From positions 1 through 64,000 of the forward strand of contig NZ_FQVM01000011.1 of the NCBI RefSeq assembly GCF_900129365.1: a DNA stretch of 64,000 bases, written 5' to 3'. The stretch is from Clostridium fallax (GTDB taxonomy: Bacteria > Bacillota > Clostridia > Clostridiales > Clostridiaceae). Positions within the stretch are counted from its first letter, which is position 1. Every line of letters begins with the position of its first letter. Made by a program: the position numbers and the translations under genes. Below are positions 55,329 to 64,000 of the stretch, piece by piece. The notes beneath the pieces were generated by a model. The model had not been told where the DNA came from. It worked only from the letters and a program-made list of their open reading frames with translations, and did not search any database.

Positions 55329-55555
55329 AAATCTCACTCCTTTTTTTATCAAATCTATCTTATTATGTATTTTATCATTTTAATTTCTCCTTAACTATAA
55401 ATATTTTTTAAAAATTTATAAAAATTTATATTTTCTTTATAATATATTTTAATTATAACTTTAGTTATTATATAATATAAGGATATAAAGTTAATCTTAA
55501 ACTTTATTATACAAGATTTTTAAATTTACTACCTTTTATAGGAGGGGCAAAACAA

Positions 55556-57379
55556 TTGAAAAAAGAAAATAAAAAAGAGAAAAAACCATTTTTTAAATCT
55601 TTTAATAACAGAAAAAAAAGATTAGTTTTAGCATCTGTAGGAATTACCTTTGTTTTCTTTTTACTTACGCTAAGATTGCTTTATCTAATGGTTTTTGACC
55701 ATAAAGAATTAGCTGCTAAAGCCCAAGAACAATGGACAAACGAAGTAAAAATTGATGCTAAAAGAGGTAAAATTTTAGATACTAATGGATTAGAATTGGC
55801 AGTTAGCGCTAATGTATATAGAGTAGATTTAGATTTAAAATCTATTAGAGAATATATAGATTTAAAAAATAAAAAAAGTTCTGAAAAAATATCTAATGAA
55901 ACTTTATCTAAAGATATTGGAAAAGCATTAAATATGGATGAAAATGAAGTTTTAAACAAACTAGAATACAAATTACCTAGCGGATTGCCTGCAAATTCTG
56001 TAACCTTAATAAGAAGAATAGAAAAAGAACAAGCAGACAATGTTAAAGCCTTAAAAATTAGAGGTATAATAGTATCCCCTGATACTAAAAGATATTATGT
56101 AAATAATAACTTACTATCTCATGTAATAGGAGTTACAGATACTGACTCTAATGGTCTTTCTGGAATAGAACTAGAGTACAATAAAGAACTCTCCGGTATT
56201 CCTGGAATGGTAATAGGAGAAGTTGATAGGCAAGATACTGCTCTTCCTTATTCTGAATCTACTTTTATACATCCAGTTAACGGAAAAGACGTAACATTAA
56301 CTATAGATGAAAGACTTCAAAATATTGCAGATAAGGCTGCAACTAAAGCTATGACAGAACATAAAGCAAAGGCTGCTTCAATTATAATTATGAATCCTAA
56401 AAATGGTGAAGTTTTAGCTTTAGCAAATAAACCAGACTTTAATCCTAATAATCCTTATGCAGGAGCTGAAAAATTTGATGGGAAAACTAACTCAGATAAA
56501 CTTCAAAAGATGTGGAGAAATATGGCTGTTAGTGACGCCTTTGAACCTGGATCAATCTTTAAAATAATAACAGCTATGGCTGCTTTAGAGGAGGGAGTTG
56601 CTGGAGGTAATGAAACTTACTACTGTCCTGGTTTTCTAAAATTTCCTGGAATGAGTTCACCTATTCATTGTTGGAAAAAAGAGGGGCATGGTACAGAAAC
56701 TTTTTCTCAAATAATGCAAAATTCATGTAATGTAGCATTTATGGAAATAGGTGCAAAATTAGGTAAGGAAAGATTAAATGAATATATTAAAAAGTTTGGA
56801 TTAGGTCAGCTTTCAGGAATAGATTTACCTGGAGAAACTCCTGGAATAGTAAAACCTATCGATGAAATAAGTCCAATAGATCTTGCTACAATATCTTTTG
56901 GACAAACTGATACTGTAAATCCTATTCAATTTATGGCTGCAGTTAATGCTGTTGCTAATAATGGAGTTTGGATTCAACCTCATGTTATGAAAGAAATTTC
57001 TCATATTGATAATAATGGAGAAAGAGTTATTGATAAAAAATTTGAGCCGAAAACAAAAGAGGTAGCTAGTGCTGAAAGCTGTGAAAAGTTAAGAAAAGTT
57101 CTTGAAGATACTGTTTCTAAAGGTTCTGGAGAACATGCCTATATAGAAGGCGCTCATATAGGTGGTAAAACAGGAACTGCCGAAAAAGTTTATAACGGAG
57201 TTTATATGCCTGGTAAATATTTATCATCCTTTGTTGGTATGGCTCCTTGTAACGACCCTAAGGTTACAGTTATGGTTGTAATAGATGAACCTAAGGGAGA
57301 ATATTTTGGTGGACTTATCTCTGCTCCTATTGCTCAAACAGTATTTGAAGATTTAATTGGATATTTAAATTTAAATTAG
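55556..57379 (+). CDS. Class B penicillin-binding protein (transpeptidase, SpoVD/FtsI-like)
   Basis: Peptidoglycan transpeptidase of 607 residues. A cytoplasmic Lys-rich tail, one membrane helix (about 24-44), then the pedestal domain (KRGKILDTNGLELA, about 70 on) and the transpeptidase domain with all catalytic motifs: PGSIFKIITA (SxxK), QNSCNVAF (SxN) and GGKTGTAEK (KTG). There is no C-terminal PASTA domain, which SpoVD usually has, so I call it FtsI/SpoVD-like without choosing. TTG start with AGGAGGGG. Monocistronic and ended by a strong terminator; it lies outside any division-gene cluster, hinting at a specialised role such as sporulation or elongation. Confidence 0.92.
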   Translation: MKKENKKEKKPFFKSFNNRKKRLVLASVGITFVFFLLTLRLLYLMVFDHKELAAKAQEQWTNEVKIDAKRGKILDTNGLELAVSANVYRVDLDLKSIREYIDLKNKKSSEKISNETLSKDIGKALNMDENEVLNKLEYKLPSGLPANSVTLIRRIEKEQADNVKALKIRGIIVSPDTKRYYVNNNLLSHVIGVTDTDSNGLSGIELEYNKELSGIPGMVIGEVDRQDTALPYSESTFIHPVNGKDVTLTIDERLQNIADKAATKAMTEHKAKAASIIIMNPKNGEVLALANKPDFNPNNPYAGAEKFDGKTNSDKLQKMWRNMAVSDAFEPGSIFKIITAMAALEEGVAGGNETYYCPGFLKFPGMSSPIHCWKKEGHGTETFSQIMQNSCNVAFMEIGAKLGKERLNEYIKKFGLGQLSGIDLPGETPGIVKPIDEISPIDLATISFGQTDTVNPIQFMAAVNAVANNGVWIQPHVMKEISHIDNNGERVIDKKFEPKTKEVASAESCEKLRKVLEDTVSKGSGEHAYIEGAHIGGKTGTAEKVYNGVYMPGKYLSSFVGMAPCNDPKVTVMVVIDEPKGEYFGGLISAPIAQTVFEDLIGYLNLN

Positions 57380-57422
57380 AGTTTTTAGATTAATATTTAT
57401 TTAAAATAATAATTTATAACAT

Positions 57423-57464
57423 AAAAATAGTATCTTAAGTAATTTATCTTAAGATACTATTTTT
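57423..57464. terminator. Bidirectional terminator after the PBP gene
   Basis: A perfect 17-bp stem with an 8-base loop (57423-57439 with 57448-57464), bounded by A and T runs; it lies between convergent genes. Confidence 0.9.
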
Positions 57465-57588
57465 ATATATTTAATAAATATTTTTTTATTTAAAAATTGT
57501 AACCTATAATTAAATAATTTATTTTATTTCTTTGATTATATATTTTAATTTATCATAAATAATAAACATAAAACTTCATTAAATAAAA

Positions 57589-59505
57589 TTATACTGCTTC
57601 ATCTATATTATTTACAAATTGACTATTATAAAGGTCAGAATAGAAACCACCTTTATTTAAAAGTTCTTCATGAGTTCCCTTTTCTATAATATGCCCATGA
57701 TTCATAACTAAAATTAAATCTGCATTTTTTATAGTTGAAAGTCTATGAGCTATTACAAAACTTGTTTTTCCTTCCATCATTTTATTCATAGCCTTTTGTA
57801 TATATAATTCTGTTCTTGTATCTACACTACTTGTTGCTTCATCTAAGATTAATATAGATGGATTTGCAATTATTGCTCTTGCTATAGTTAAAAGTTGTCT
57901 TTGACCTTGAGATATATTAGAAGCTTCTTCATTTAAAACTGTATCGTATCCCTTAGGAAGAGTTCTAATGAAATGATCTGCATGAGCTGCTTTAGCTGCA
58001 CTAATCACCTCTTCTTCTGTAGCATTTTCTTTTCCGTAAGCTATATTATCTTTTATAGTTCCATTAAATAACCAGGTATCTTGAAGAACCATTCCAAATA
58101 AACTTCTTAAATCTCCACGCTTTATATCTCTTGTATCTATTCCTTCAATTTTTATAGATCCACTATTTATTTCATAAAATCTCATAAGAAGATTTATTAT
58201 AGTTGTTTTTCCTGCTCCTGTTGGACCAACGATTGCTATTGTTTGTCCTTTCTTAGCACTAATATTCATATCTGAAATTAAAATTGAATCTTCTTTATAT
58301 CCAAAGTTAACATTATGAAAATCTACATCACCATTAACTTTTAAAAGATCATTTTTATCTTCATAAAGTTTAAACATAATACCATTCTCTTCTTTTATTA
58401 CAGAAACAGCTTCCTTTTTATCTGGAATTTCTTCTAACTCATCTAATAATTCAAAAACTCTCTCTGCAGATGCCACTGTTGATTGAAGTATATTTGCAAT
58501 ACTTGCAGTTTGATTTATTGGTTGAGTAAATTGTCTTGAATATTGAATAAAGGCTTGAATATCTCCTATTTGAAGAGTTCTTTTAGTAACCATTACCCCT
58601 CCAACAACACACACAATAACATATCCTATATTATTTATGAAAGTCATTATAGGCATTACTACTCCAGATATAAATTGTGCCTTCCATCCAGCTTCATAAA
58701 GATTATTATTTATTTCTTTAAATTCCTCTATTGAAGTTTCCTCATGACCAAAAGCTTTTACAATTTTATGTCCTGTATACATTTCTTCTACATGACCATT
58801 TAAATCTCCCAATACTTTTTGTTGCTTTACAAAGTATTGTTGTGATTTTTTGATTATAGTTTTAGTTGCTATTATACATAATGGAATTGTTATAATTGTA
58901 ACTAAAGTTAAAAGAGGACTTATAGTAAGCATCATAATAATTACTCCCACTAAAGTAACCACTGCTGTAACAAGTTGTGTTATACTTTGTTGAAGAGTTG
59001 AACTTACATTATCTATATCATTAGTAACACGACTTAAAATTTCTCCTACAGTTTTGGAATCATAATATTTTAAAGGTAACTTAGATAACTTTTCATCAAC
59101 ATCTTTACGCATTTTTAAAACTGTACTTTGAGCTACTCCTGCCATAATATATTGTTGAAAATAACTGAATATAGCACTAAATACATAAAATCCTGCTAAT
59201 ATTATAAGTAGTTTACCTATATATTTATAATCTATAGTTGCAGTTGGTATTTTCATTCTAATCATTATGCCTTCAAATAATTTAGTAGTAGCTTTACCCA
59301 TTATAGTTGGACTTACAATTGAAAAGAGGGTACTCAATATAGCCATAATAAATATTATAAATAATTGAACTTTCTTAGGACTTAAATATTTAAGTATTCT
59401 TTTCATTGTACCTTTAAAATCCCTAGGCTTTTCAACACTCATTGCAAATCCTGCATGAGGGCCTCTTCTTATAGGTAAATCTTTTTGTTTTTTATCTCCA
59501 CTCAT
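57589..59505 (-). CDS. ABC exporter half-transporter, canonical Walker B subunit
   Basis: Product of 638 residues: a six-helix type 1 exporter membrane domain (about 50-340) and an ATPase domain with VGPTGAGKTTIINLL (Walker A), signature NISQGQRQL (SQGQ rather than SGGQ), Walker B LILDEATSSVDT with the catalytic Glu, and the switch His in IAHRLST. It resembles YfiC/LmrD-type subunits of heterodimeric drug exporters. Its ATG overlaps the stop of the partner gene by 4 bases (ATGA), which argues for a 1:1 heterodimer. Cargo unknown; drugs or lipids are likely from the family and from the MarR neighbour. Confidence 0.93.
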   Translation of the reverse strand: MSGDKKQKDLPIRRGPHAGFAMSVEKPRDFKGTMKRILKYLSPKKVQLFIIFIMAILSTLFSIVSPTIMGKATTKLFEGIMIRMKIPTATIDYKYIGKLLIILAGFYVFSAIFSYFQQYIMAGVAQSTVLKMRKDVDEKLSKLPLKYYDSKTVGEILSRVTNDIDNVSSTLQQSITQLVTAVVTLVGVIIMMLTISPLLTLVTIITIPLCIIATKTIIKKSQQYFVKQQKVLGDLNGHVEEMYTGHKIVKAFGHEETSIEEFKEINNNLYEAGWKAQFISGVVMPIMTFINNIGYVIVCVVGGVMVTKRTLQIGDIQAFIQYSRQFTQPINQTASIANILQSTVASAERVFELLDELEEIPDKKEAVSVIKEENGIMFKLYEDKNDLLKVNGDVDFHNVNFGYKEDSILISDMNISAKKGQTIAIVGPTGAGKTTIINLLMRFYEINSGSIKIEGIDTRDIKRGDLRSLFGMVLQDTWLFNGTIKDNIAYGKENATEEEVISAAKAAHADHFIRTLPKGYDTVLNEEASNISQGQRQLLTIARAIIANPSILILDEATSSVDTRTELYIQKAMNKMMEGKTSFVIAHRLSTIKNADLILVMNHGHIIEKGTHEELLNKGGFYSDLYNSQFVNNIDEAV

Positions 59506-61229
59506 GCTATCTCCTCCTTTGAAAGCTGTGATTCTACTATTTCACAATATACCTTACAATTCTTTAAAAGTTCTTTATGAGTTCCAATACCTTTTACTTT
59601 TCCATCATCAAGAACTATTATTCTATCTGCATCCATAACAGTACTAACTCTTTGAGCTACTATAATAACTGTTGATTCCTTTGTTTCATCTTTAAGAGCA
59701 TGACGAAGTTTAGCATCTGTTTTAAAATCTAAAGCAGAAAAACTATCATCAAAAACATAAATTTCTGGTTTTCTAACTAAAGCACGGGCAATAGATAAAC
59801 GTTGTTTTTGTCCTCCAGAAACATTATTACCTCCTTGGGCAATAATTGAATCGAAACCATCTTTCATTTCTGAAATAAACTCAAAAGCTTGAGCTGTTTT
59901 AGCAGCATTTTTTATTTCCTCTAAAGAAGCATCTTCTTTTCCATATCTTATATTGTCTTCAATAGTTCCACTAAACAACACTGCTTTTTGAGGAACTAGA
60001 CCTATTTTTTGTCTTAAACTCTTTTGATCTACATTTCTTATATCTACACCATCAACCAAAATACTTCCCTCTTTAACATCATAAAATCTTGGTATCAAGT
60101 TAACTATTGTAGATTTACCAGAACCTGTTCCACCAATTATTGCAGTAACTTCTCCAGGTTTTGCACTAAAAGATATATTTTCTATAGCTGGTGTTTCAGC
60201 TCCTTCATATCTGTAAGTTACATTTTTAAATTCTATATAACCTTTTTTGTCATTAAAATTTTCTTCCTTATCTAAATCCTTTATAGATGTTTCTTGATCT
60301 AACACTTCATTTATCCTAGTTGCAGATGCTGAAGCACGAGGTATTAAAACAAACATCATAGAAACCATAATAAGTGAAAACATTATTTGCATAACATATT
60401 GAACAAAAGCCATTAAGTTACCAACTTCCATGTTCCCATCGCCAACTCTAATAGATCCAAACCACAATATAAGAACTGTTGTAAGATTTAATATTATCAT
60501 CATAGAAGGCATTAAAGCTGCCATTATTTTATTAACCTTTATAGCTGTATCAGTTAAATCCTTATTAGCTTTATTAAATCTTTTATTTTCATAGTCATCT
60601 CTATTAAAGGCTCTAATTACTCTAACACCTGTAAGTTTTTCTCTAAGTACTAAGTTTAATTTATCTAATTTTTTTTGCATTGCATTAAATAAAGGAATCC
60701 CCTGTCTTGTAATGCCAAATATAGTTAATGCCAAAATAGGAATAACTATTAATATAATTAATGATAATTTAGCATCCTTTGATACCGCCATTATTATTCC
60801 ACCAATACACATCATTGGTGCTGTTACTATCATTCTTAACATAATAATTATCACTTGTTGAACTTGATTTATATCATTTGTAGTTCTTGTTATCAATGAT
60901 GCTGTTCCAAATTTATTAAATTCATTTAAAGAATAACTTTGTACTCTTTCAAATACAATATCTCTAAGGTCTTTTCCATATCCAACTGATATTTTAGCTG
61001 ATAATAAGCTTGCTCCTATAGTACATATAGCGCCTAAAGCTGCAACAATAAGCATTACTCCACCAATTTTTAAAATATAATTAGTATCACCACTTACAAT
61101 ACCAGTATCAACAATATCTGCCATTAAGGTAGGTAGATATAATTGAGATATTGATTGGAAAAATAATAAAATTAAAACTATAATTAATGGATTTTTATAT
61201 TTTTTTAAGTATTTAAATAGCTTTAACAA
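59502..61229 (-). CDS. ABC exporter half-transporter, degenerate Walker B subunit
   Basis: Product of 575 residues with six membrane helices and an ATPase domain: Walker A IGGTGSGKSTIVNLI and signature NVSGGQKQRL are normal, but Walker B reads YVFDDSFSALD (Asp in place of the catalytic Glu) and the switch region is VAQRVST (Gln in place of His). Such a non-hydrolysing site is typical of one partner in heterodimeric exporters such as TM287/288 or LmrCD. I choose TTG 61229: AGGAGATGAT matches the anti-SD and the ATG at 61238 lies within that match. 18 bases after the MarR gene. Confidence 0.92.
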   Translation of the reverse strand: MLKLFKYLKKYKNPLIIVLILLFFQSISQLYLPTLMADIVDTGIVSGDTNYILKIGGVMLIVAALGAICTIGASLLSAKISVGYGKDLRDIVFERVQSYSLNEFNKFGTASLITRTTNDINQVQQVIIIMLRMIVTAPMMCIGGIIMAVSKDAKLSLIILIVIPILALTIFGITRQGIPLFNAMQKKLDKLNLVLREKLTGVRVIRAFNRDDYENKRFNKANKDLTDTAIKVNKIMAALMPSMMIILNLTTVLILWFGSIRVGDGNMEVGNLMAFVQYVMQIMFSLIMVSMMFVLIPRASASATRINEVLDQETSIKDLDKEENFNDKKGYIEFKNVTYRYEGAETPAIENISFSAKPGEVTAIIGGTGSGKSTIVNLIPRFYDVKEGSILVDGVDIRNVDQKSLRQKIGLVPQKAVLFSGTIEDNIRYGKEDASLEEIKNAAKTAQAFEFISEMKDGFDSIIAQGGNNVSGGQKQRLSIARALVRKPEIYVFDDSFSALDFKTDAKLRHALKDETKESTVIIVAQRVSTVMDADRIIVLDDGKVKGIGTHKELLKNCKVYCEIVESQLSKEEIA

Positions 61230-61247
61230 TTTAATCATCTCCTAATA

Positions 61248-61700
61248 TCATTTATTATTTTTCTCATATTCTATAATTTCTTTAAGATTATTTGTCATCT
61301 GGATAAGTAATCTTCTAAATATTATTTTTTCTTCTTGAGTAAAGTCCTTAAAATATTCTTTTTCTAGATCTTTTTCTAATTCTTTAATTTCTTTACAAAT
61401 TTTAATTCCCCTATCAGTTAAATAAACTCTAGAAATTCTTTGATCTTCTTTATCTGATTTTCTATAGATTAAATTAGCCTTTTCCATTCTTCCTAAAACT
61501 ATTGTTAAAGTAGATGGTTTTACAGATATTCTATCAGAAAGCTCCTTTTGACTTTGGCCATCTTTACTTTCCAAAGCTAAAAGCACATAAGGTTGCCCTG
61601 GGTATAACCCAAGCTTTTCCAAAGCCATATGAATCCTTTGGTAGTGAGCTTTTATATTTTGTAGATATGCATAGTATATAGTTTCAATTCTTTCTTCCAT
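61248..61700 (-). CDS. MarR-family transcriptional regulator
   Basis: Product of 150 residues with a winged helix: LGLYPGQPYVLLALESKDG, QSQKELSDRISVKPSTLTIVLGRMEKANLI (recognition helix), KEDQRISRVYLTDRG (wing) and a C-terminal dimerisation helix pair. First gene of the marR-ABC-ABC operon, a common arrangement in which the regulator represses its own exporter operon until a ligand binds. GAGGTGAT precedes the ATG. A candidate operator overlaps the promoter -10. Confidence 0.93.
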   Translation of the reverse strand: MEERIETIYYAYLQNIKAHYQRIHMALEKLGLYPGQPYVLLALESKDGQSQKELSDRISVKPSTLTIVLGRMEKANLIYRKSDKEDQRISRVYLTDRGIKICKEIKELEKDLEKEYFKDFTQEEKIIFRRLLIQMTNNLKEIIEYEKNNK

Positions 61701-62042
61701 AAAATCACCTCATTAATTTAGACGTCAAAATATATTAGAATATTATCATAATGATTTTTTTATGTCAATAATGTTTATTTATTAAAATTTAACATATTTA
61801 CTGATTTAATATTTATTTAATTATTATTTAAAAATATTTATACTGTTAACATTTATGTAATAAAGTAAATAACTCCCTATTCTGTATTGATTTTTAATTT
61901 ATTAATTAGCCATCTAATGATTTATTACTTGTATTTTTATTAAAAATTTCTTATATTTGTCAATATAATATAAAAATTTTATACTTTTTATTTTCTTTAA
62001 ATAGTTGTAAAATAATAGTAAATCATATACGGAGGTATAATT
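61701..62042. other. Divergent region between the MarR operon and acetyltransferase gene
   Basis: About 340 bases, AT-rich. The MarR promoter occupies 61729-61768; the rest toward the acetyltransferase has only weak promoter-like hexamers and no gene. Confidence 0.5.
61729..61768 (-). promoter_or_regulatory. MarR operon promoter with overlapping inverted repeat
   Basis: On the minus strand TTGACA (61763-61768) and TAATAT (61740-61745), spacer 17. The imperfect inverted repeat AATATATTAGAATATT (61729-61744) overlaps the -10 and is a candidate MarR operator. Confidence 0.65.
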
Positions 62043-62615
62043 ATGACTTTTGTTACTGAAAAGGAAAAAATGATTAACGGAGAAAATTACGATGCATCTG
62101 ATGAAACTTTAGTTAAATCTAGACTAAGAACAAGAAAACTAACTCGTTTATATAATGAATCATCTGATGAAGATTTTAATAATAGAACAGAAATATTAAA
62201 AAATTTATTAGGTTCTTTTAAGGATGCCCCTTTTATAGAACCACCTTTTAGATGTGATTATGGTTTTAATATTCATTTAGGAAAAAACTTTTATTCTAAT
62301 TTTGATCTTGTAATTTTAGATATATGCCCTGTAACTATCGGAGATAACTGTTTTATAGCTCCTGGAGTTCATATATACACTGCAGCTCATCCTATAGATC
62401 CTTTAGAAAGATTAAAATATGAATTTGGAAAACCTGTAACTATTGGAGATAATGTATGGATTGGAGGTCATGCTACTATAAACCCCGGTGTAACTATTGG
62501 AAATAATGTAGTTGTAGCCTCCGGATCAGTTGTAGTTAAAGATGTCCCTAATAATGTTGTAGTAGGAGGAAACCCTGCTAAAATAATAAAAACAATAGAG
62601 ATTTCTAAATCCTAA
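62043..62615 (+). CDS. Sugar O-acetyltransferase (maltose/galactoside acetyltransferase family)
   Basis: Cytoplasmic enzyme of 190 residues that transfers acetyl from acetyl-CoA to a sugar hydroxyl. The N-terminal helical domain (EKEKMINGENYDASDETL) is followed by a left-handed beta helix of hexapeptide repeats: FRCDYGFNIHLGKNFYSNFD, VTIGDNCFIAPGVHIY, the catalytic His in TAAHPID, then VTIGDNVWIGGHATI and VTIGNNVVVASGSVV. This is the Maa/LacA pattern at normal length. GGAGG precedes the ATG. Monocistronic; physiological sugar unknown. Confidence 0.94.
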   Translation: MTFVTEKEKMINGENYDASDETLVKSRLRTRKLTRLYNESSDEDFNNRTEILKNLLGSFKDAPFIEPPFRCDYGFNIHLGKNFYSNFDLVILDICPVTIGDNCFIAPGVHIYTAAHPIDPLERLKYEFGKPVTIGDNVWIGGHATINPGVTIGNNVVVASGSVVVKDVPNNVVVGGNPAKIIKTIEISKS

Positions 62616-62676
62616 ACTATTTAATTATAATATTATTTTTATAGTTTTCTTTTTTAATTTTATTCAATATTGTATT

Positions 62677-62707
62677 AAAGACTGCTGATAAATTATCAGC
62701 AGTCTTT
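62677..62707. terminator. Bidirectional terminator
   Basis: AAAGACTGCTGATA pairs with TATCAGCAGTCTTT between the convergent acetyltransferase and histidine-kinase genes. Confidence 0.85.
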
Positions 62708-62768
62708 ATAAATAAATATTTAATATTTTTAATTTTTAAACCCTATATAGAAAACCATAATAATAAAT

Positions 62769-64000
62769 TTAATCTATATCATTATTATCTATATTTTGTT
62801 TTACTGGTATTGTTATAGTAAACTCACTACCTTCTCCTAGTTTACTTTTTAACTTAATATCTCCTTTATGAAGTTTTACTAACTGATTTACAAGAGTTAA
62901 TCCTAAACCACTTCCACCATGCTCTTCTGTTATAGAGTTATAAGCTTGTCCAAATCTATTAAATATAGCTTTATGATATTTTTCATCTATTCCTATTCCT
63001 GTATCTCTAACTATTATATCTACAGTATCTATATTATCTTTAATTACAACCTCTATAGTTCCACCTTCTTTTGTAAATTTAACAGCATTTCCTATTAAAT
63101 TAACAACACATCTTTCTATTTCCCCTCTATCACATTCAATAGCTTTTTCTTCAATTTCAGGATCTATTATAAGCTCTATCCCCTTACTTTCTATGTAATT
63201 TTTCATAGATAAAGCTACCTCTTCTACAAGGTACACAATATCTACCTCTGTTATATGTAATCTATATGTACCAGACTCTATCTTAGAAGTATCTATTATA
63301 TTGTTTATAAGTCTTAATAATCTATCAGAATTTCCTTTAAGAGCATCCATATAATAAGCTAATTTATCCTTTGTTATCTTTTTACCTTTAGAATTAAATT
63401 CATTTATAAGTTGCACTGTAGCTAATATTACGTTTAAAGGTGTTCTAAGTTCATGAGATAAATTTACAAAATAATTATTTTTATATCTTTCTATTTTTAT
63501 TAATTTATTATAAAGTTCTTCATTTTCATCTAATTTGTTATTAAGTTCTAAGGTTCTTTGTCTTACTAAGCCTTCTAATATATTCATTCTATTCCAAATA
63601 AATATAACAATTATTATTATTATTATTATATACAAAGTATAAGCCATTGGAGTTTGCCATGGTGGATTTTTTATCATAACATCTATAACTGTAGGATCAC
63701 TCCATTCCCCTGTAGCATTTCTTGCTTTAACTAAAAACCTATACTTTCCTGGTCTTACATTTGTATAGTTGGCATAATTCCTATTATTAGAATATATCCA
63801 GCTTTTATCAACACCATCTAATTTATAAGCATAATTAGTTTTAGTTACATTTCTATAATCCGGCAGAAAAAATTCAAAAGAAAAGAAGTTTTGATTATAA
63901 TTTAATATTATGTTTTCTCTAATATCTTTATGATTACCACTAATTAAGAAGTCCTTTATAACCACTTTTGGTAAAAACGTTTCTTCCTGTAACTTGCCAG
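62769..64000 (-). CDS. Sensor histidine kinase with Y_Y_Y-type sensor, N-terminus outside window
   Basis: The frame stays open to the window edge, so the N-terminal part is missing; the GTG at 63965 is not a start. The visible ~410 residues begin with a Y_Y_Y-like extracellular domain (YAYKLDGVDKSWIY, NVRPGKYRFLVKARNATGEWS), which normally follows a beta-propeller sensor, then a membrane helix of mostly Ile, a short coiled coil, the dimerisation/phosphoacceptor box NLSHELRTPLNVIL, and the ATPase domain (NLIGNAVKF, DTGIGID, GGSGLGL). No receiver domain follows; the protein ends soon after the ATPase domain. Ligand unknown; related sensors respond to sugars or polysaccharides. Confidence 0.9.
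   Translation of the reverse strand, partial: GKLQEETFLPKVVIKDFLISGNHKDIRENIILNYNQNFFSFEFFLPDYRNVTKTNYAYKLDGVDKSWIYSNNRNYANYTNVRPGKYRFLVKARNATGEWSDPTVIDVMIKNPPWQTPMAYTLYIIIIIIIVIFIWNRMNILEGLVRQRTLELNNKLDENEELYNKLIKIERYKNNYFVNLSHELRTPLNVILATVQLINEFNSKGKKITKDKLAYYMDALKGNSDRLLRLINNIIDTSKIESGTYRLHITEVDIVYLVEEVALSMKNYIESKGIELIIDPEIEEKAIECDRGEIERCVVNLIGNAVKFTKEGGTIEVVIKDNIDTVDIIVRDTGIGIDEKYHKAIFNRFGQAYNSITEEHGGSGLGLTLVNQLVKLHKGDIKLKSKLGEGSEFTITIPVKQNIDNNDID

Noticed and set aside
1..64000. CRISPR arrays, tRNA/rRNA genes, insertion sequences, prophage
   Set aside because: No regularly spaced repeats, tRNA-like cloverleaf, transposase or phage gene was recognised anywhere in the window.

Overview
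The window is very AT-rich chromosomal DNA with compact operons, strong AGGAGG-type ribosome sites, frequent TTG/GTG starts and many intrinsic terminators. The gene set ([FeFe]-hydrogenase, AdhE, class II ribonucleotide reductase, a PurL-PurQ fusion, T-box control of asnA) fits an anaerobic Clostridium sensu stricto, with C. perfringens or a close relative as my best guess. I see no tRNA, rRNA, CRISPR, insertion sequence or prophage. The window starts inside an AraC-type regulator and ends inside a sensor histidine kinase, so both edge genes are partial.

Layout. 1-5 kb: AraC-type regulator, a MalY/PatB-like PLP enzyme, and a bioY-bioB-bioD operon for biotin uptake and the last two synthesis steps, followed by an unannotated 52-residue repeat peptide gene (4887-5045). 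5-11.5 kb: a large cell-wall-anchored double nucleotidase, [FeFe]-hydrogenase and a membrane protein. 11.6-20.7 kb: GIY-YIG protein, YcxB-like protein, an unusual RelA/SpoT-domain protein, asnA with an Asn-specific T-box leader, DUF2179 and AI-2E-type membrane proteins, greA, and a short SulP transporter. 21-28.4 kb: cyclopropane fatty acid synthase and three tandem alanine/glycine:cation symporter paralogues. 28.6-40 kb: an eight-gene purine operon transcribed right to left (purL, E, C, F, M, N, H, D) from one strong promoter flanked by repeated ATTCG boxes, trailed by a small two-helix membrane protein gene. 40-44 kb: a pyrophosphatase-like protein lacking the usual acidic motif, a class II ribonucleotide reductase with two NrdR boxes, and a DUF1361 protein. 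44.5-48.2 kb: mglBAC sugar ABC transporter. 48.6-55.4 kb: adhE with a Rex-like operator over its -35, two poorly known proteins, and a glycogen debranching enzyme. 55.5-64 kb: a class B penicillin-binding protein, a MarR plus heterodimeric ABC exporter operon, a sugar acetyltransferase and the partial histidine kinase.

How it fits together: mostly core fermentative metabolism (hydrogen and ethanol as electron sinks, sugar uptake, glycogen use) and nucleotide supply, with several readable regulatory sites (T-box, Rex-like, NrdR, candidate PurR and cre). No clear new multi-gene system is present. The observations most worth a second look are the repeat peptide, a symporter paralogue that has lost one aspartate codon found in both neighbours, the long variant RelA/SpoT protein, and a three-way inverted repeat at 40247-40311.
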